Shown in pieces: positions 8,538 through 16,826 of a DNA stretch of 36,134 nucleotides. The stretch is from Bacteroidia bacterium (GTDB lineage: Bacteria; Bacteroidota; Bacteroidia; Cytophagales; Cyclobacteriaceae). The notes beneath the pieces were generated by a model. The model did no database searches. It saw only the letters and a list, made by a program, of their open reading frames with translations, and was not told the origin of the DNA. A program made the translations under genes and the position numbers. The stretch covers positions 1 to 36,134 of the forward strand of contig JAUIKU010000019.1 in assembly GCA_030430675.1 (NCBI GenBank), read 5' to 3'. Numbering within the stretch: the stretch's first letter is position 1; every line of letters starts with the position of its first letter.

Positions 8538-9586
8538 GAATACTGATTCTGGTCCCCGACCTTTCATCTCCGGGAGGAGTTTCTGCATTTTTTGATAGCC
8601 TGAAAGGACATTTCAAGCAACATGAAACTGTATACTTTACTCGGGGAAGTAGAGCGCAAGTTGGATATTTTTGGCAAGGATTTATCAAACTATTCGATTA
8701 CATACGATTTGTCTACCTGTTGTCAACGAAAAGTTTTGACCTTATTCATGTAAATACTTCGTTGGGCACCAAGAATTTACTGCGGGACCCTTGGTTTGTA
8801 TTGATAGCTAAAATGTTCAGCAAGAAAGTGGTGGTATTTTTTCATGGCTGGAAACCGGAGTGTGTAACTGCTAAAAATCGCTGGCTATTGAATTTAATGT
8901 TAAAGTCGGATGGCATTATTGTATTGGCCAGGGAGTTTCAGGATTTATTAAAGGAATGGAATTACAAAGGAAGTACTTTTATTGAGCGCACAGTTGTTTC
9001 CAAGGAGCTGGAAAATTTGCTGGATGAAGTCGATACCCGTGTATTATCTGGTGTATTAAATATTTTGTTTTTGAGTAGAATTGAGGTTCCGAAAGGCATT
9101 TATGAAAGTGTACAGGCTTTTCAGAAATTTCAGGTAGCTACGGAGATTCCCGTAAGGATGACCATTGCCGGTGACGGTTCTGAGTTGGAAAAAGTCCGGG
9201 AGTACATTTCCCGGGAGGGAATTCAGAATGTAAGGTTTGTCGGTTATGTATCAGGAGTAGATAAGGCAAAGGAGCTTAAAGAGGCCGATATTTACTTGTT
9301 ACCCAGCTATAGCGAAGGAATGCCTATTTCGGTCCTGGAGGCAATGCTTGCCGGTATGGCGGTGGTAACTCGCAGTACAGGCGGATTGGTGGACTTTTTT
9401 GATGAAAGTATGGGCAGAATAACCAGTTCGAAGGATCCCGAGGTAATTGCAAATATGTTAATAAGCTTAATTTCCAATCCAGGTACTTTATCGGAGATTT
9501 CTGCTTTCAATCGGAATTACGCAAAGCACAATTTTACGGTAGATCCTTTCATCAGAAGATTAGAAGCAATCTATTCGAAGATATGA
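8534..9586 (+). CDS. GT4 family glycosyltransferase (GT-B fold)
   Basis: The protein has 350 residues. The N-terminus ILILVPDLSSPGGVSAF is the GT-B acceptor-domain opening with the glycine loop, and FFHGWKPE sits in the mid N-domain. NILFLSRIEVPKGI starts the C-terminal donor domain at about residue 173. The EX7E motif is E261-E269 in SEGMPISVLEAML, followed by TRSTGG. This is a retaining sugar transferase of the EPS assembly line. The start is TTG at 8534 overlapping the previous TGA (TTGA). There is no ATG before residue 97, and the N-terminal strand would otherwise be lost. Its own stop overlaps the next gene as ATGA at 9583-9586. Confidence 0.9.
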   Translation: MRILILVPDLSSPGGVSAFFDSLKGHFKQHETVYFTRGSRAQVGYFWQGFIKLFDYIRFVYLLSTKSFDLIHVNTSLGTKNLLRDPWFVLIAKMFSKKVVVFFHGWKPECVTAKNRWLLNLMLKSDGIIVLAREFQDLLKEWNYKGSTFIERTVVSKELENLLDEVDTRVLSGVLNILFLSRIEVPKGIYESVQAFQKFQVATEIPVRMTIAGDGSELEKVREYISREGIQNVRFVGYVSGVDKAKELKEADIYLLPSYSEGMPISVLEAMLAGMAVVTRSTGGLVDFFDESMGRITSSKDPEVIANMLISLISNPGTLSEISAFNRNYAKHNFTVDPFIRRLEAIYSKI

Positions 9587-10560
9587 CCGAAATTATCTTT
9601 ATTACCGGTTTGCCCAGGAGTGGCACAAAACTCCTGAGGGATCTGATGAATCGGCATTCCAGGATATCAATTCCACGGATTGAAACGGTATTGTTTCCAT
9701 ACCTGGTAAATAAGTATGGATTTCAACTCGACCTCAACAAAAAGGAAAACTACCAAATGGTAAAAAGGGAGATTGAGCAATCAACTTTTTATCTGAATTT
9801 TTCAAAACACGGGACTGAGTTTGATTTAGACTCCATTCAAACAAATTATAGCAAAATCAACTGGGCAATAGTATTTGAGGAATTGCTCAAGTTTTATGGA
9901 CCAAAAAACTACAGTGAAGGTATAATTATTGGCGATAAAACACCGGGATACATTGACCATACCGCTCTACTGCTTAAAATATGGCCGGATGCCAAATTCA
10001 TACATATTGTTAGAGACCCTCGGGATTACCTGTGTTCAGTGAATCAGGTATGGAATAAAAACATATATCGTGCAGCCGACAGGTGGAATCGAACCATATT
10101 GCAGCTGGAACAAAGTGATTGGTTAACTGCCGAAAACTTGCATACTGTTTACTATGAAAAGTTACTGGACCAGCCAAGGAACACCTTAACAGAAATTTGT
10201 CAGTATCTGAACATAGGCTTTGAAGAATCCATGTTGACATTGGAGGAATCGTCTGAGAAATTCGGAGCGGCAAGTGGAGCCAGAGAAATAGTTCGAAGTA
10301 ATAAACAGAAGTATAAAGAAAGACTTAGTTCCGCTGAAATATTTAAAATTGAACAATTGGTATGTGGCGGGGCCAGACTCCATGGCTATAATTTGGAAAA
10401 CCCCGATGTTAAACCCAAACAGCTATCCCGGTGGGCATTAATGGGTCATAAGTATAAGGATGGCTTAAATGCGTTAAAATTTCATATTAAGAACCGTGGT
10501 ATTCTGGAGGGATCCAGGTACTTTTTCAAGTTGAACAGGACCAATATAAAGAGCACATAG
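9583..10560 (+). CDS. PAPS-dependent sulfotransferase (Sulfotransfer_3-like)
   Basis: This 325-residue protein has both PAPS-binding signatures of sulfotransferases. The 5'-phosphosulfate loop is GLPRSGTKLL at residues 9-18, and the 3'-phosphate region is HIVRDPRDYLCS with R144, D145 and P146. The central WxxA..RWN stretch and the later RSNKQKYKERLS tail match the PF13469 (Sulfotransfer_3) group that modifies polysaccharides, lipids or proteins. The predicted reaction transfers sulfate from PAPS to a hydroxyl or amino group of the repeat unit in the cytoplasm. It starts with ATG overlapping the previous stop by 4 nt and ends with TAG whose G is the first base of the next GTG start. No PAPS synthesis genes are in the window. 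The acceptor is unknown. Confidence 0.88.
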   Translation: MTEIIFITGLPRSGTKLLRDLMNRHSRISIPRIETVLFPYLVNKYGFQLDLNKKENYQMVKREIEQSTFYLNFSKHGTEFDLDSIQTNYSKINWAIVFEELLKFYGPKNYSEGIIIGDKTPGYIDHTALLLKIWPDAKFIHIVRDPRDYLCSVNQVWNKNIYRAADRWNRTILQLEQSDWLTAENLHTVYYEKLLDQPRNTLTEICQYLNIGFEESMLTLEESSEKFGAASGAREIVRSNKQKYKERLSSAEIFKIEQLVCGGARLHGYNLENPDVKPKQLSRWALMGHKYKDGLNALKFHIKNRGILEGSRYFFKLNRTNIKST

Positions 10561-11783
10561 TGATTAGTAAGGATCAATCGGATATATCTCAAATTGAAAC
10601 TGCTATCAGCAAGTTGATGGATCATATGGTCCGGAATTCATATCGCGGCTATGATCCATATGACGTGCTGAGGTCTCCCGTTTTTAAGTGGCCTGTTATG
10701 CGTAGCAGGTTCTTTCGTTTCGGTGCACAACAAGTGACCAAGCGGGTGCCGTTTAGCTTTCGCAAACTATTGCAGGTGCCCAGGGGATTGAACCCGGTAA
10801 CATTGGGACTATCGTTGCAGGCCTATACTTATCTCCGAGAAACTTATCCAGATAGAGCACCTCAATTTGACCGAGAGATCGATAAAATAACGTCTTTATT
10901 AAAAGAGGTACGTTCCAATGGCTATAGTGGAATATGTTGGGGATACGATTTTGATTGGGAAGCCCGGTACACCACTATCAATGCATATGTACCAACCAGC
11001 GTAGCTACTGGGATTATTACCAATGCCATGTTTGAGAATTATCTCTTTACCGGTAATAAGGAGTTACTGGATATGTGTAGAGATGCCTGTAAGTTTATAA
11101 TGCATGACCTAAAGAAATCTTATGAAGGTGATTGCTTTTGCTACTCTTACTCCCCGGTAGACAAGCAATTCGTCTACAATGCCTCCATGAAAGCAGCTCG
11201 CCTGTTGTCCCAGGTATATTCGGTGGATGGTGACACAAGTATGCAAGAGGAGGCCTCTAAGGCAGTGGAATACGTAGTTACCAATCAGCAAGCAGATGGA
11301 TCATGGTCTTATTCCAATCATGATGCCAGAACCTGGTGCGACAATTATCATACTGGCTATATTTTGGATTGCCTTGATAGTTATATTTCTAACACCGGGG
11401 ATCAACGCTTCCGGTCTTCATTGGAGAAAGGATTTAAGTTCTACAAAGATCATTTTTTCGAAGATGACTCAATTCCCAAGTTTTATCACAATAAGACCTT
11501 TCCCATTGACACTACTGCAGCAGCTCAGTCCATTCTCACTCTTTCCAGATTCGAAGAGGTTGAGTTGGCAAATAAAGTTGCATCGTGGTTTATTACGTCA
11601 ATGCAGTCCAAATCCGGAGCATTTTACTTTCGCAAGCATCGGCACTATATAGATCGGCAAATCTTTATGAGGTGGTCCAATGCATGGATGTTTGTGGGAC
11701 TTAGTTACTTACAGTATAAGCTAAAGCTAGCCAGTCACCCCCGGAATACTCAATTGAATACACAGCATAATAGTCAAGAGTAA
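10560..11783 (+). CDS. Uncharacterised alpha/alpha-toroid protein in sulfated-EPS operon
   Basis: I do not recognise a characterised enzyme. The 407-residue protein has no signal peptide or membrane helix. Helical hairpins repeat through its length in the style of (alpha/alpha)6 or terpenoid-cyclase-like toroids. Conserved-looking aromatic and acidic patches are CWGYDFDWEARY (about 138), DGSWSYSNHDARTWCDNYHTGYILDCLDSY (about 246-275, split here only for description) and MRWSNAWMFVGL near the C-terminus. Similar proteins occur in archaeal and bacterial EPS loci under unhelpful names. By fold analogy it could be an epimerase such as a glucuronyl C5-epimerase, a lyase or a hydrolase; this is inference. 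The start is GTG at 10560, sharing one base with the preceding TAG. It sits between two sulfotransferase genes, which suggests it acts on the same substrate. Confidence 0.6.
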   Translation: MISKDQSDISQIETAISKLMDHMVRNSYRGYDPYDVLRSPVFKWPVMRSRFFRFGAQQVTKRVPFSFRKLLQVPRGLNPVTLGLSLQAYTYLRETYPDRAPQFDREIDKITSLLKEVRSNGYSGICWGYDFDWEARYTTINAYVPTSVATGIITNAMFENYLFTGNKELLDMCRDACKFIMHDLKKSYEGDCFCYSYSPVDKQFVYNASMKAARLLSQVYSVDGDTSMQEEASKAVEYVVTNQQADGSWSYSNHDARTWCDNYHTGYILDCLDSYISNTGDQRFRSSLEKGFKFYKDHFFEDDSIPKFYHNKTFPIDTTAAAQSILTLSRFEEVELANKVASWFITSMQSKSGAFYFRKHRHYIDRQIFMRWSNAWMFVGLSYLQYKLKLASHPRNTQLNTQHNSQE

Positions 11784-11785
11784 GT

Positions 11786-12505
11786 ATGAAGAAGAACATT
11801 TGTTTTATACATATTCCGAAGTGCGGTGGGACATCAATCAGGTCGTCGATGAAGAAGAGTTGGTTGAATTTGGCGTTGAATCGTAAAGTAAGCCTCAATC
11901 ATATAGCTTCCTCCAAAGCTGCAGACTCCCTGGGTAAGGAAGTATTGGCTTACCGGGAGGAGTTGCTTAGGTACTACCTTTATGATACTAAAGCCAAGTA
12001 CGTATTTGGACACTTCAAATGCACCTCTCAAACAAGAAATTTATTTCAGGATGACTGGACTTTTGTTACCTTGATAAGGGATCCGGTCAAACGATGGCTT
12101 TCCCATTATTTTTTCGACAAGTTTCGCGAGAAGAATATTGACTATAATAAAACCAGTCTGGATTTGGAAGAGTACCTGCATTCGGAGGAAGGTAAGCGCA
12201 ATGCCAATATGTTCCTAAGGCATTTTTCGTCTTACCAGCCAGGAATGAAGGTGCAGGATGATTTTGTTGAGGAAGCTATAGATAATATTAGAAATTTTGA
12301 TGTATTTGGTGTTTTAGAGGATATGACCTCCTTTGCAAAGTCCTATCGGGTTTCCACCGGAGTTAGCCTGAATATTGGGAAGTCCAATAAAAATCCCAAA
12401 AAGGGCTATGATCAGGATGCCATACCCTCTGCATTGATGCAGCAAATTGAAGAATATAACCAACACGATACAATTATTTATCAACAGATAAAAAACAGTC
12501 TTTAA
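11786..12505 (+). CDS. Sulfotransferase family 2-like (heparan/chondroitin-type) protein
   Basis: This 239-residue protein opens with FIHIPKCGGTSIRS. Residues 8-19 give the HIPKCGGTS 5'-phosphosulfate loop typical of PF03567, the family of heparan sulfate 2-O- and chondroitin/dermatan sulfotransferases and their bacterial relatives. The 3'-phosphate motif is LIRDPVKRWLSHYF, with R98, D99 and P100 and a serine at 104. It is compact compared with the animal Golgi enzymes and has no membrane anchor, so it should act in the cytoplasm on nucleotide- or lipid-linked sugar. It is the second sulfotransferase in the operon but from a different family from the one at 9583, implying two sulfation positions or two acceptors. 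Only 2 nt separate it from the preceding gene. Confidence 0.87.
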   Translation: MKKNICFIHIPKCGGTSIRSSMKKSWLNLALNRKVSLNHIASSKAADSLGKEVLAYREELLRYYLYDTKAKYVFGHFKCTSQTRNLFQDDWTFVTLIRDPVKRWLSHYFFDKFREKNIDYNKTSLDLEEYLHSEEGKRNANMFLRHFSSYQPGMKVQDDFVEEAIDNIRNFDVFGVLEDMTSFAKSYRVSTGVSLNIGKSNKNPKKGYDQDAIPSALMQQIEEYNQHDTIIYQQIKNSL

Positions 12506-12519
12506 ATAACACTTTAACC

Positions 12520-13617
12520 ATGAAGGTTTTAATTTATCTCAACCACCCGGCTCACTTTCATTTATTCAAAAATGTATTTATCGATCTTAAATCAAAAGGA
12601 ATTGATTTCCAGGTGGTTTGTAAGAAAAAGGATGTTCTTGAAGACTTGCTGAAGGGCTCCGGAACACCTTATATAAACGTCCAGGTTAAAGAACGAACCA
12701 CTGCCCTTTGGTCCATGATTAAAAGTGTAACCCGACGGGGGTTGCGAATTTTAAAGATTGTCCGTGACTATAAGCCTGATTTAATGATAGGCACTGCCTT
12801 TGAGCTTGCTCATATAGGAAAAATAACCGGCATCCCGTTTGTCAGCGTCAATGAGGACGATGCGGAGATGATACCACTATGGAGTAAGTACTCCTATCCC
12901 TGGGCAACCTACATTCTATCCCCCTATGTATGTGACAACGGAAAGTGGAATAATAAAACACTCAACTACGACAGTTATCATGAATTGGCTTATTTGCATC
13001 CTGATCACTTTATTCCCGATAGCGCGGTAGTGGAAAAATACTTCTCCACCAGAAATCCCTATGTGATCATGCGTTTTGCCCAGTTAACGGCACATCACGA
13101 TAGTGGCATCAGCGGAATAAACCTGGAGATTTCTATGGAGTTAGTGAAAATATTAAAACCACATGCTGATATCTATATTACTTCAGAGCGGCCGCTGGAA
13201 AAGGAGCTGGAACCGTATCGATTACAAATAGATCCCCTGGATATGCATCATGTAATGGCATATGCTACGCTCTATATTGGTGACAGTCAAACCATGGCGG
13301 CAGAGGCCGGGGTGCTGGGTACTCCGTTTATCCGTTTCAATGACTTTGTGGGAAAATTGGGTTATCTGGCGGAACTGGAGGATAAATATCAACTGGGATA
13401 TGGAATCGTTCCGTCTAACGTTCAGAAGCTTTATGAGACTACTGAGAAGTTGATTAACGACCCTAATCTTAAAGAGCTGTTCCAGGTGAGAAGACAAAAG
13501 ATGCTTGCGGAAAAATTGAATACTGCGGAATTTTTAAGTTGGTTTATCGAGAATTATCCGGATAGTGTTGATAAGATAAAAACCAAGAGCAGTGCCAAAA
13601 AACATCTATTGGTTTGA
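12520..13617 (+). CDS. DUF354 family GT-B-like protein
   Basis: The 365-residue protein matches the DUF354 group (PF04007), proteins with a GT-B-like fold found in EPS and archaeal polysaccharide loci. Visible signatures are the N-terminal IYLNHPAHFHLFKN, the PDLMIGTAFELAHIGK segment at about residue 86, VNEDDAE, and late in the protein a GDSQTMAAEAGVLGTPFIRFND motif that corresponds to the donor-site region of UDP-GlcNAc epimerase/GT-B enzymes. It is probably a sugar transferase or nucleotide-sugar enzyme of the pathway, but no biochemical activity is firmly assigned to the family. The ATG is 14 nt after the sulfotransferase stop; its TGA overlaps the next TTG start (TTGA). Confidence 0.8.
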   Translation: MKVLIYLNHPAHFHLFKNVFIDLKSKGIDFQVVCKKKDVLEDLLKGSGTPYINVQVKERTTALWSMIKSVTRRGLRILKIVRDYKPDLMIGTAFELAHIGKITGIPFVSVNEDDAEMIPLWSKYSYPWATYILSPYVCDNGKWNNKTLNYDSYHELAYLHPDHFIPDSAVVEKYFSTRNPYVIMRFAQLTAHHDSGISGINLEISMELVKILKPHADIYITSERPLEKELEPYRLQIDPLDMHHVMAYATLYIGDSQTMAAEAGVLGTPFIRFNDFVGKLGYLAELEDKYQLGYGIVPSNVQKLYETTEKLINDPNLKELFQVRRQKMLAEKLNTAEFLSWFIENYPDSVDKIKTKSSAKKHLLV

Positions 13618-15332
13618 ACTCATTTTTTAGGCGGGATTTTAGTACTAATTCGGTCATTTTTACTACCCTCAGTGCGGTATTGATTTCCCTTGCCGTATAT
13701 CACTTTGGTACGGGAAATCACTCTGTGATAATTCCCTTTCTAAAAGTAACCATTAACCCGGATTTATACCCCCACGATTATTTTGTAGACCAGGTGGAGT
13801 ATTACCACACGTTTCTTTGGGATGTATTAGCTTTTTTGGTAACATCTACCGGGCTCAGCATAGAATGGGTATTCTTTATCATGTACCTGGTTTGCATGAT
13901 AGCTTCCACCACTGCCATTTACGGTATCGCCGTGACCTTATTTGAAAACCCCAAAGTTGGTTATCTGGCGGTATTTATTCAATTGGTTTATTTCATACAC
14001 AATGCAGGCGTGGGGGATGAGTTCTTAATGGACCATTTGTTGAAAGAAAGTCAGGTTGCATTGCCACTGCTGTTATTTGCGGTTTACTTATTTCTGAATA
14101 AATCCTACAAACTCTCCTATTTTTTACTGGGATTGGGTTTTTTGATTCATGCCTTAAGCGCAATATATGTAATCGTTTTCCTCACCATATCGCTGCTTAT
14201 AACCGGATTTGCTGACTGGAAAAAAGCAGTAATGCCCCTGGTGATACTGGCGCTGGTTTCAATCCCGCTGGTAATGAGAAAGTTACAACATTCACCCGAC
14301 TCCATGCATATGTTTGAGGCTTACTTGGACTGGGTTGAGATGCTGAGAGCCCGGTATGCGGGTCATTCCTTTCCCTTTAGTTGGAGCATATGGAAATACG
14401 TTAAAGCAGCTGTATTGATCGGTCTTTTTATCTTTACCTGGAGATACAAGCCAAAAGATGACCTTCACAATGTGGTTAAATATGGGACCTTCACGGTTTT
14501 CGGATTGTGGTTACTGGGAGTAGTATTTACCGAGCTTTTGCCACTGCCCATTTTTATTCAATTACAACTTTTCAGGAGTTATACGTTGGTAAGTTTGTTC
14601 GCAGTTGTTTACTGGTCAAATTTCTTCGTATTATCCATGGAAAGTCCAATTTCACTGTGGAGGAAATGTTTGATTCTGGCTGCCACTATTGGCTTGATCA
14701 TAATGCTCCCTTCAGAAGGAAATCCCATAATTAATGAGATTCACCGGTCACCGGGTATCATTTGGAAGAATAATTATTTGTATATAATCATATTTGGGCT
14801 GATGCTAATGGTTTTTTCCACCTGGTTCCACAAGAGCCTGACCTTGCGCCACTGGTCCCTGATGTTATTGATATTAATGGTTTTGATCACTTCCAGAAAG
14901 CTGATGAAAGAAGGCCTGAGTATCAGTTCTCAATTGCCACATCATTGGGTGGATGTACAGCATTGGGCAAGAAACAATAGCAAACAAGACGATCTGTTTA
15001 TTGTGCCTCCGGACATGCGAGGGTTCAGGATTGACAGCGAGCGCTCCATTGTGGGAGATTATAAGGATGGAATCCAGATGTACTTCAACCCCGAATTTGG
15101 TTACCAATGGAAGCAGAGAATGGAACTACTGGGAGCAGGGAGTACCATGGCAGAAACAGATTTAGGACGAACATATTTAACCATGGATGAAGAGCGGATA
15201 ACAGCCATATCCGATAGCTTTTCAGAACAGCACACCACTATCTATATGGTATCATCGCAAGCTCGGAGTCCTGGGCTTGATTTCCCGTTGGTTTATGAAA
15301 ATGAGCAATATACAGTTCATAAGGTACGATAG
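13614..15332 (+). CDS. Large polytopic membrane protein, GT-C-like (DUF6798-like)
   Basis: The protein has 572 residues with about ten or more membrane helices in residues 13-430 and a soluble C-terminal part (about 435-572). The first extracytoplasmic loop contains NPDLYPHDYFVDQVEYYHTF, whose acidic residues (D in YPHDYF, or the DQVE pair) are where GT-C enzymes carry the catalytic base. The C-terminal segment FIVPPDMRGFRIDSERSIVGDYKDG resembles hypothetical membrane proteins annotated DUF6798. I infer a GT-C-like or other membrane glycan enzyme; the function is unproven. It starts at TTG 13614, overlapping the previous TGA. It is the second such protein in the operon, and 104 nt separate it from the phosphotransferase gene. 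Confidence 0.6.
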   Translation: MNSFFRRDFSTNSVIFTTLSAVLISLAVYHFGTGNHSVIIPFLKVTINPDLYPHDYFVDQVEYYHTFLWDVLAFLVTSTGLSIEWVFFIMYLVCMIASTTAIYGIAVTLFENPKVGYLAVFIQLVYFIHNAGVGDEFLMDHLLKESQVALPLLLFAVYLFLNKSYKLSYFLLGLGFLIHALSAIYVIVFLTISLLITGFADWKKAVMPLVILALVSIPLVMRKLQHSPDSMHMFEAYLDWVEMLRARYAGHSFPFSWSIWKYVKAAVLIGLFIFTWRYKPKDDLHNVVKYGTFTVFGLWLLGVVFTELLPLPIFIQLQLFRSYTLVSLFAVVYWSNFFVLSMESPISLWRKCLILAATIGLIIMLPSEGNPIINEIHRSPGIIWKNNYLYIIIFGLMLMVFSTWFHKSLTLRHWSLMLLILMVLITSRKLMKEGLSISSQLPHHWVDVQHWARNNSKQDDLFIVPPDMRGFRIDSERSIVGDYKDGIQMYFNPEFGYQWKQRMELLGAGSTMAETDLGRTYLTMDEERITAISDSFSEQHTTIYMVSSQARSPGLDFPLVYENEQYTVHKVR

Positions 15333-15350
15333 TAACTATATCTCTTTTAT

Positions 15351-15384
15351 TTGCCAACCGGACTATTTTTAATGATTACCTTTG
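15351..15384 (+). promoter_or_regulatory. Candidate Bacteroidota-type internal promoter
   Basis: TTG at 15351-15353 and TACCTTTG at 15377-15384 match the Flavobacterium-type consensus TTG/TAnnTTTG, with a 23-nt spacer at the long end of the accepted range. It lies in the only gap of about 100 nt in the operon, 52 nt before the phosphotransferase ATG. It would let the initiating enzyme be transcribed separately. Confidence 0.4.
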
Positions 15385-15436
15385 CCACTATTGTTTTTGA
15401 ATAACTAAAGGCAGGTATCCTGCAAATTGCTAAAGT

Positions 15437-16810
15437 ATGAAGACTCGGGAGGTATTGTTTATTCTGCTGGTAGTCGACCTGGTATTTTTAAACCTTTCCT
15501 TTTTAATAGTTGCATATTTACATTACGGACTTGGATACAACCGTTTTGATGTAATAACCGATACGTTCTGGCTTCTCAATTTTAGCTGGATCGTGACATT
15601 TTTAGTGTTTGTCACGGAAGATCCTCAAATGGAGAAACCACTTTCCAGAAGGATCATTGATCACGGCAAGAAATTCCTTTTATTTTTGGCGATTGCTTCG
15701 ATCCTGGCCTTAGGATTGAATATTTCCGACATTTCCAGGATTACATTCTTTGCTACCAGCACCTATTTTTTCATATTTTCATTCTTCTTTTCCAACTTTT
15801 TCCTCAACTACATTCGCATAAAAAAGGCCAAGCTCCACAACTACACGGAAGTTCTGGTAGTTGGAGCGGGTAAGTTAGGCCTGGAAGTAAAGAATTATTT
15901 CGACCAGAATCCCCATAGAGGAAAAGTTGTGGGCTTTCTGGACGACTTTAAGCTGCATTCGGATAAAGCGAATATTCTGGGCAGGGTATCGGATTTCCAG
16001 GAGGTCTATAATAACAATCGGTTCGACCAACTAATTATTGCTATTCCTATCAACAGCCGGGACAAGATTCGAAAACTAATTGACCTGGCGGAATTTAATG
16101 GAGTAAGACCCAGGGTTATTCCCGACTACTATAATCTGTTCAATAGAAACTTTGAAACTCAGCTGCTGGGTGAACTTCCGGTTGTGAATATCCGCGAATT
16201 TCCTCTGGAGATTTATGCCAACAGGTTCTGGAAAAGAGTTTTTGATCTGGTGTTTTCTACCACTGCTTTGATACTAGCCTCCCCCGTACTACTCCTGATT
16301 GCTATAGCGATTAAGCTGGACAGCAAAGGACCGGTCTTTTACAAGCCGGTAAGGCTGGGTCGAAGAGGAGAGGAGTTCGTTTTATACAAGTTCCGGTCAA
16401 TGTACAATAACGATGATCCCAGGATGGGCCAACAGTCGACCAGAGAAGACGATGACAGGATCACCAGAGTGGGTCGATTTATCAGGAAATATAGTCTGGA
16501 TGAACTGCCGCAGTTTATCAATGTGATCAAACACGATATGTCTGTGGTTGGACCGCGTCCTCATCGGGTAGTGCTCAATAAGATTCTACAGGAAAAATCC
16601 AGCAACTACCTGGTACGGCATTACGTACTGCCCGGGGTAACAGGTTGGGCTCAGGTAAATGGCTGGCGGGGTCCCACGGATACCAGGATACAGTATAAAG
16701 GGCGTACATTACACGACCTTTGGTATATAGAGAACTGGACCTTCCTGCTGGACCTTTACATTATTGTTCTTACTATTTTCGGTGTGAAATCCAGGAAGAA
16801 TGCCTTTTAG
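15437..16810 (+). CDS. Polyprenyl-phosphate sugar-1-phosphate transferase (WcaJ/PssY-like initiating enzyme)
   Basis: This 457-residue enzyme starts repeat-unit synthesis by moving a sugar-1-phosphate from a UDP-sugar to undecaprenyl phosphate at the cytoplasmic membrane. The N-terminal four to five helices are followed by a CoA_binding_3/Rossmann-like domain (VLVVGAGKLGLEV at about 140). The catalytic bacterial sugar-transferase domain (PF02397) starts at about 262 with a membrane segment. Key motifs are YKFRSM (about 318), the acidic SLDELPQ (about 353), VVGPRP (about 371) and GVTGWAQVNGWRG (about 400). This is the long WcaJ-type architecture; glucose or galactose is the usual sugar but cannot be read off. 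It is the last gene of the operon and converges on the wzc-like gene, with the stop codons 8 nt apart. Confidence 0.92.
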   Translation: MKTREVLFILLVVDLVFLNLSFLIVAYLHYGLGYNRFDVITDTFWLLNFSWIVTFLVFVTEDPQMEKPLSRRIIDHGKKFLLFLAIASILALGLNISDISRITFFATSTYFFIFSFFFSNFFLNYIRIKKAKLHNYTEVLVVGAGKLGLEVKNYFDQNPHRGKVVGFLDDFKLHSDKANILGRVSDFQEVYNNNRFDQLIIAIPINSRDKIRKLIDLAEFNGVRPRVIPDYYNLFNRNFETQLLGELPVVNIREFPLEIYANRFWKRVFDLVFSTTALILASPVLLLIAIAIKLDSKGPVFYKPVRLGRRGEEFVLYKFRSMYNNDDPRMGQQSTREDDDRITRVGRFIRKYSLDELPQFINVIKHDMSVVGPRPHRVVLNKILQEKSSNYLVRHYVLPGVTGWAQVNGWRGPTDTRIQYKGRTLHDLWYIENWTFLLDLYIIVLTIFGVKSRKNAF

Positions 16811-16826
16811 CTGTACTGCTAAAGGG
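16803..16826. terminator. Candidate bidirectional terminator overlapping both stop codons
   Basis: Bases 16803-16811 (ccttttagc) pair with 16818-16826 (gctaaaggg) over a 6-nt loop. The stem has nine base pairs, one of them G-U. It covers the TAG of the phosphotransferase gene and the stop of the convergent wzc-like gene. Only short T-rich tracts follow on the plus strand, so factor-independent termination is plausible but not certain. Confidence 0.45.
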
